9,616 nucleotides of DNA from Planctomycetota bacterium. GTDB lineage: Bacteria > Planctomycetota > SZUA-567. Positions within the stretch are counted from its first letter, which is position 1, and every line of letters starts with the position of its first letter. Where the stretch lies: positions 1-9,616 of the forward strand of contig JAJBTL010000088.1 in the NCBI GenBank assembly GCA_020860865.1, given 5' to 3'. The position numbers were made by a program, and so were the translations under genes. Positions 7,299 through 9,616 of this stretch are shown here, piece after piece. Below the pieces are notes generated by a model. It did no database searches, had not been told where the DNA came from, and worked only from the letters and a program-made list of their open reading frames with translations.

Positions 7299-7718
7299 CG
7301 TGCGGGGGGATTCTCGTCGGATAGAACACCGCTTTTGATTTTGCAATTATCCCTGAGGCGTATGGAAAGGCCGATTTTCTGCCGGTCTGAAGTGAAGCGG
7401 GAAATAAAAAAGGCCAAAGCGAATTCGTAATGGGTACCGATACTCCAAGCAAATCCCTCATAATTGGGATCCGGACCCGACACTTCGACGCCATCGTAGA
7501 CCCGCACCCCGGTTCCCTCCCCGGAAGTGGAGAATGAAGGGATTGCATCGGGCAACCGAATGGATGGTAATCCACTGCGGTGTCCATAACCTGGCTGCCA
7601 TAACGCCGGTAGCACCACCCTTCCCCGGCGAACTTGTCCCGCCGCCGTACCGGAGATCGGCCGGCCAGGTCGGACCGCGCCGCCAGACCTCACGGTTCAT
7701 GCCCACGGTCGGTTGCAT
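7199..7718 (-). other. ORF-like stretch without a convincing gene, possible gene or element remnant
   Basis: Three overlapping minus-strand frames are open here (7199-7693, 7291-7587, 7458-7718) but none has a believable start, ribosome site or family signature. Some peptide stretches look protein-like (for example NYEGFAWSIGTHYEFALAFF in the 7199-7693 frame) and the most plausible sequence seems to change frame. This is what a frameshifted remnant or a non-coding repeat would look like. I see no transposase motif. The stretch lies beside the hairpin cluster and may be part of the same element. Confidence 0.3.
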
Positions 7719-7724
7719 AAAAAA

Positions 7725-7744
7725 CGAACATTTGTTCAGAACAA
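7725..7744. promoter_or_regulatory. LexA-like interlocking palindrome
   Basis: CGAAC-ATTT-GTTC (7725-7737) fits the GAAC-N4-GTTC core of Gram-positive-type LexA boxes. It interlocks with TTGTTC-A-GAACAA (7732-7744), a perfect 13-nt palindrome. A protein binding GAACA half-sites could use either. There is no well-supported gene immediately on either side, so it may be an orphan or chance site. Confidence 0.3.
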
Positions 7745-7944
7745 TGGTCTATCGCCAGTCGCCGTTGTCGGCAAAAACGCGTTCTGTAGATAATCGTTTT
7801 AACTGGTAAGCGATTGGCCAGAGAGTACCAGTAGTCCTGGGAAGTGAACCCTTCGCCACTACCCGCTTCCGGCATTTACACCCTTCGTTCCGTCCAAACG
7901 TATACCAAAGCCACTTTAACTTTCGGGAAACGTCTATCCCAAGC

Positions 7945-7998
7945 CTGAAGCGCGCATGAAGGTTATGGGATCAAATATCCGAATCCAGCGCGCTTCAG
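7945..7998. repeat. 54-nt element bounded by an 11-bp inverted repeat
   Basis: CTGAAGCGCGC (7945-7955) and GCGCGCTTCAG (7988-7998) are perfect inverted copies separated by 32 nt. A competing pair, ATCCCA (7936-7941) with TGGGAT (7966-7971), overlaps it, so two folds are possible. It lies just upstream of the second HTH promoter and could be a REP/MITE-like unit, an operator or the end of an upstream transcript. Apart from this and a 7-bp inverted repeat (7802-7808 with 7826-7832), I see nothing definite from 7745 to 8047. Confidence 0.4.
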
Positions 7999-8047
7999 TA
8001 TGACCCTTCGCATACGTTGGTCGCCGGCGCATGATGGCTGGATTTCT

Positions 8048-8076
8048 TTGCCAGTCTTTCAATGGCGGCTTATAAT
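8048..8076 (+). promoter_or_regulatory. sigma70-like promoter of HTH cassette B
   Basis: TTGCCA (8048-8053), a 17-nt spacer and a perfect TATAAT (8071-8076) form the best sigma70-type promoter in the window. It points at the HTH gene 222 nt downstream. It resembles the promoter at 62-89 beyond the consensus boxes: both have TTGCCAG followed two bases later by TTTC. The -10 box sits inside a short GGCT/AGCC inverted repeat. Confidence 0.6.
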
Positions 8077-8083
8077 AGCCGGT

Positions 8084-8297
8084 CCGGCCTCTCGTAAATG
8101 AAGGCCGGGAGGGTGCGTGTGTCGTTTCACAATCGGCCGCTCTTCGTGCCGTTTGTGCCGGATGCGCACATCATAAGGGAGTGTTTTCAATGGTCTTGGG
8201 GGCCAACTAAACACCGCAATCCCGCATGTCGGTAGTTTAAGTAATCGCCTGTCATTTGTCAACGACAATTTTTATAAATTTACCTGAAAAAGCTAAA
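8084..8297 (+). ncRNA. structured 5' leader (or small RNA) of HTH cassette B
   Basis: The predicted transcript begins at a hairpin, CCGGCCT (8084-8090) with AGGCCGG (8102-8108), which starts 8 nt after the -10 box exactly as in cassette A. Next comes a long stem, GTGCGT (8113-8118) with GCGCAC (8164-8169), enclosing CACAATCGGC (8128-8137) with GCCGTTTGTG (8148-8157), which has one T-T mismatch. A third stem has GGGA (8177-8180) with TCCC (8220-8223), GTGTTT (8181-8186) with AAACAC (8209-8214), and GGTC (8192-8195) with GGCC (8201-8204). The GTCTTGGG...AAACAC block (8193-8214) matches leader A. No family I know fits. It may be a 5' UTR or a separate RNA. Confidence 0.4.
8256..8297 (+). promoter_or_regulatory. 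start-proximal block shared by both HTH genes (copy B), with palindrome
   Basis: This is the counterpart of 248-288: TGTCAAC again lies 41 nt before the ATG and AAAAGC again lies just before the start. In this copy it is embedded in a perfect palindrome, TTGTC-AAC-GACAA (8256-8268), directly followed by TTTTT (8269-8273). That could be an operator, or a weak terminator/attenuator just ahead of the gene. Copy A lacks the second palindrome arm, so the attenuator reading would apply to B only. Confidence 0.4.
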
Positions 8298-8747
8298 ATG
8301 TTTGAGCGAACAGAGATCTTTGCCAGATTTGCATCGTGTTATTCGCCACAAACACCGGCTGCTTTGGCAACTTTGTTCGGTCTCAGGCGCCAGACCATCT
8401 ACGAATGGAAGTCGGGAAAACACCCGATCCCCTGGCCGCACCTCAAGGCGGCGGTGGACGAATTCGGCCTGTCCTGGGATTGGCTTCTTCTGGGAAAAGG
8501 AAACAGGACACGAAGCGTCACGACGGGAAGTGAGACGCGGCCCCTCGTTCCGCATGAAATCAACCAGCGATTCATGCAATTGTTCGAAGGCATGACCCGC
8601 GCCGAAATAGCCCGCCGCTTCGGCATTTCGCAGGTGGCGGTGTATTATATCGACAGCGACACCATGCGCGTCCCCTGGGATCGCCTGAAGGAAGCGGTCG
8701 AGACGATGAACACGACATGGGAATGGCTCCTCGAAGGCCGGCGGTGA
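8298..8747 (+). CDS. tandem CI-repressor-type HTH protein B
   Basis: This 149-residue paralogue of the protein at 289-738 has exactly the same length and matches it at 51 of 149 positions without any gap. It has two CI-type HTH domains (about residues 4-67 and 84-147, period 81). The first carries LFGLRRQTIYEW, IPWPHL and SWDWLL; the second carries RFGISQVAVYYI, VPWDRL and TWEWLL. In the second domain the tryptophan after the recognition helix is replaced by isoleucine (VYRW in A, VYYI here), so its DNA contacts may differ. The ATG at 8298 was chosen because it aligns with protein A and lies at the same distance from the shared TGTCAAC block; an upstream in-frame TTG at 8256 falls inside that block. 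It has no effector or dimerisation domain. It is more GC-rich than A, near the window average. Target unknown; probably a transcription regulator. Confidence 0.83.
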   Translation: MFERTEIFARFASCYSPQTPAALATLFGLRRQTIYEWKSGKHPIPWPHLKAAVDEFGLSWDWLLLGKGNRTRSVTTGSETRPLVPHEINQRFMQLFEGMTRAEIARRFGISQVAVYYIDSDTMRVPWDRLKEAVETMNTTWEWLLEGRR

Positions 8748-8907
8748 CCGAAAGGTTGTGCGTCAACCCTTCACCGTTTCGCGTCAATGTACAACGCGAC
8801 TGGTTTTAATTGAACCCTCGTAGCACGTCTACCTCGCATTCACTCAGCGAATCGGTCTAACCAAGAAATCCGTCTGGCCTGGCTCCATCCGCCCCCCTTC
8901 ACCCCGT

Positions 8908-8948
8908 AAAAAAAAGCCAGCCGACATCCCGCCTGGACGGGAGTCGGC
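8908..8948 (-). terminator. rho-independent terminator of the small membrane protein gene
   Basis: On the minus strand GCCGAC-CCCG pairs with CGGG-GTCGGC (arms 8938-8948 and 8920-8931, small asymmetric bulge, 6-nt loop). After 4 nt it is followed by eight T residues (8915-8908 read on the minus strand). It lies 39 nt past the stop of the gene at 8987. On the plus strand there is no T-run, so it does not serve the HTH gene. Confidence 0.85.
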
Positions 8949-8986
8949 CGGTTATCGGCAATGCCGTTCTGTTACCGGTTCTGTTA

Positions 8987-9430
8987 TTACAGGTTGTTGT
9001 AGTTGCCGGTGGTGTGGGGCGCGCCGGTACGCGGATTGGTGGTCCGGTCGGCCGGCGGCACGTAGGTGGTGCGGCTCCGGCGGGACGCCCAGTAGAGGAT
9101 GCCGAGGACGACGGCGATACCGATGATCCACGGGAGGTAACGGGCGACCGAGTTGGCGGTGGTCGTGGTGTAGGAGGTTTCGGTCATGTCGCCGGTGTAG
9201 CCGGTGGCAAGACGGTCGGTGGTGGCGGCAACGCTGGTCGCCGGCGCGGTGGTGGCGGTGGTGCCGAGGCCGGGGGTGGTCGTGGTCACGCCGGTGCCCG
9301 GGGTGGCGGCGACGGCGGCGCGTTCGGCCGGGGTCAGCGGAGTCGTCACGGCGTCCACGGCGGGCGCCAAAGTCGAGAAGCCGAGAATCAAGGCAAAAGC
9401 CATGGCGGCCAAATACTTGATGGGGTTCAT
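8987..9430 (-). CDS. small exported Thr/Ala-rich protein with one membrane anchor
   Basis: I do not recognise a family for this 147-residue product. Residues 1-27 are a clear signal peptide (MNPIKYLAAMAFALILGFST, likely cleaved after AVDA). Residues 28-96 are low-complexity, dominated by Thr, Ala, Pro and Gly, as in extended extracytoplasmic or O-glycosylated linkers. Residues 98-115 (LPWIIGIAVVLGILYWA) form a membrane segment followed by SRRSR, so the last 30 or so residues should be cytoplasmic. The ATG has a good GGAAGGA ribosome site 6 nt upstream. A longer frame at 8952-9482 is a shadow. The gene has its own hairpin-bearing leader and a strong terminator and appears to be monocistronic. 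A structural or envelope-stress role is only a guess. Confidence 0.8.
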   Translation of the reverse strand: MNPIKYLAAMAFALILGFSTLAPAVDAVTTPLTPAERAAVAATPGTGVTTTTPGLGTTATTAPATSVAATTDRLATGYTGDMTETSYTTTTANSVARYLPWIIGIAVVLGILYWASRRSRTTYVPPADRTTNPRTGAPHTTGNYNNL

Positions 9431-9447
9431 CGTAGTCCTTCCATTCT

Positions 9448-9480
9448 AGAGTACTCTGGGCAAAGGCTCCGGCCTTTGCC
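9448..9480 (-). promoter_or_regulatory. leader hairpin and palindrome before the small membrane protein gene
   Basis: GGCAAAGGC (9459-9467) and GCCTTTGCC (9472-9480) form a perfect 9-bp stem with a 4-nt loop. A perfect 10-bp palindrome, AGAGTACTCT (9448-9457), follows immediately towards the gene, leaving the ribosome site free. Without a T-run this is not a terminator; it could be an mRNA-stability element, an operator or a translation switch. The rest of the window (9481-9616) should hold the promoter, but no convincing boxes were found. Confidence 0.45.
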
Positions 9481-9616
9481 ATCTACCCTTTTATGTACCC
9501 TTTCCCCGTTTTGACCTTGGCTTCCGTTCACATTTTTCGCGTTAATTACATCAACACATCGTTTAAGCACGACACCGCCAACAGGTTATTCGCAGGTGCA
9601 CCCGCCGTCGGATACG

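Noticed and set aside
8059..8268. 69-codon minus-strand ORF opposite leader B
   Set aside because: It coincides with the structured leader and promoter; no ribosome site or family resemblance.
8256..8297. Upstream TTG start for HTH protein B
   Set aside because: It lies inside the conserved regulatory block; the ATG at 8298 aligns with protein A's start and gives an identical length.
8751..8772. Terminator for HTH gene B
   Set aside because: Only a bulged 7-bp hairpin with no T-run after it.
1..9616. CRISPR array, transposase, integrase or toxin-antitoxin pair
   Set aside because: No regularly spaced repeats, no DDE or tyrosine recombinase motifs and no partner ORF beside either HTH gene were found.

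Overview
The window is about 9.6 kb of bacterial DNA from a Gram-negative organism of fairly high GC content. The evidence is an osmoregulated periplasmic glucan (OPG) operon whose proteins carry export signals or inner-membrane segments. No rRNA or other taxonomic marker is present, so the phylum cannot be fixed; a PVC-type lineage is only a guess.

Layout, left to right: (1) 1-738, a plus-strand cassette made of a sigma70-like promoter, a leader of about 190 nt with foldable stems, and a 149-codon gene for a protein with two CI-repressor-type helix-turn-helix (HTH) domains. (2) 750-6719, a minus-strand operon transcribed opgG, small unknown ORF, opgH, GH144-type glucanase. (3) About 6720-8047, 1.3 kb without a convincing gene, holding a G-rich tract, three close hairpins, ORF-like debris, a LexA-like palindrome and an 11-bp inverted repeat. 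(4) 8048-8747, a second plus-strand promoter, leader and tandem-HTH cassette. (5) 8908-9480, a minus-strand gene for a small exported, membrane-anchored Thr/Ala-rich protein, with a leader hairpin and a clear terminator.

The operon reads as one pathway. OpgH polymerises UDP-glucose into a beta-1,2-glucan and moves it across the inner membrane, OpgG works on the backbone in the periplasm, and an exported GH144-like enzyme, translationally coupled to opgH, could trim or recycle beta-1,2-glucan.

The most novel signal is the repeated cassette. The two HTH proteins are both 149 residues long and align end to end without gaps at 51/149 identities, and each contains an internal duplication with an 81-residue period. 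The similarity continues upstream. Both genes have a TTGCCAG...TATAAT promoter, a hairpin starting exactly 8 nt after the -10 box, a GTCTTGGG...AAACAC block, and a 44-nt start-proximal block with TGTCAAC exactly 41 nt before the ATG. This suggests a dispersed family of promoter, structured leader and tandem-CI-HTH units whose leader RNA may matter as much as the protein.
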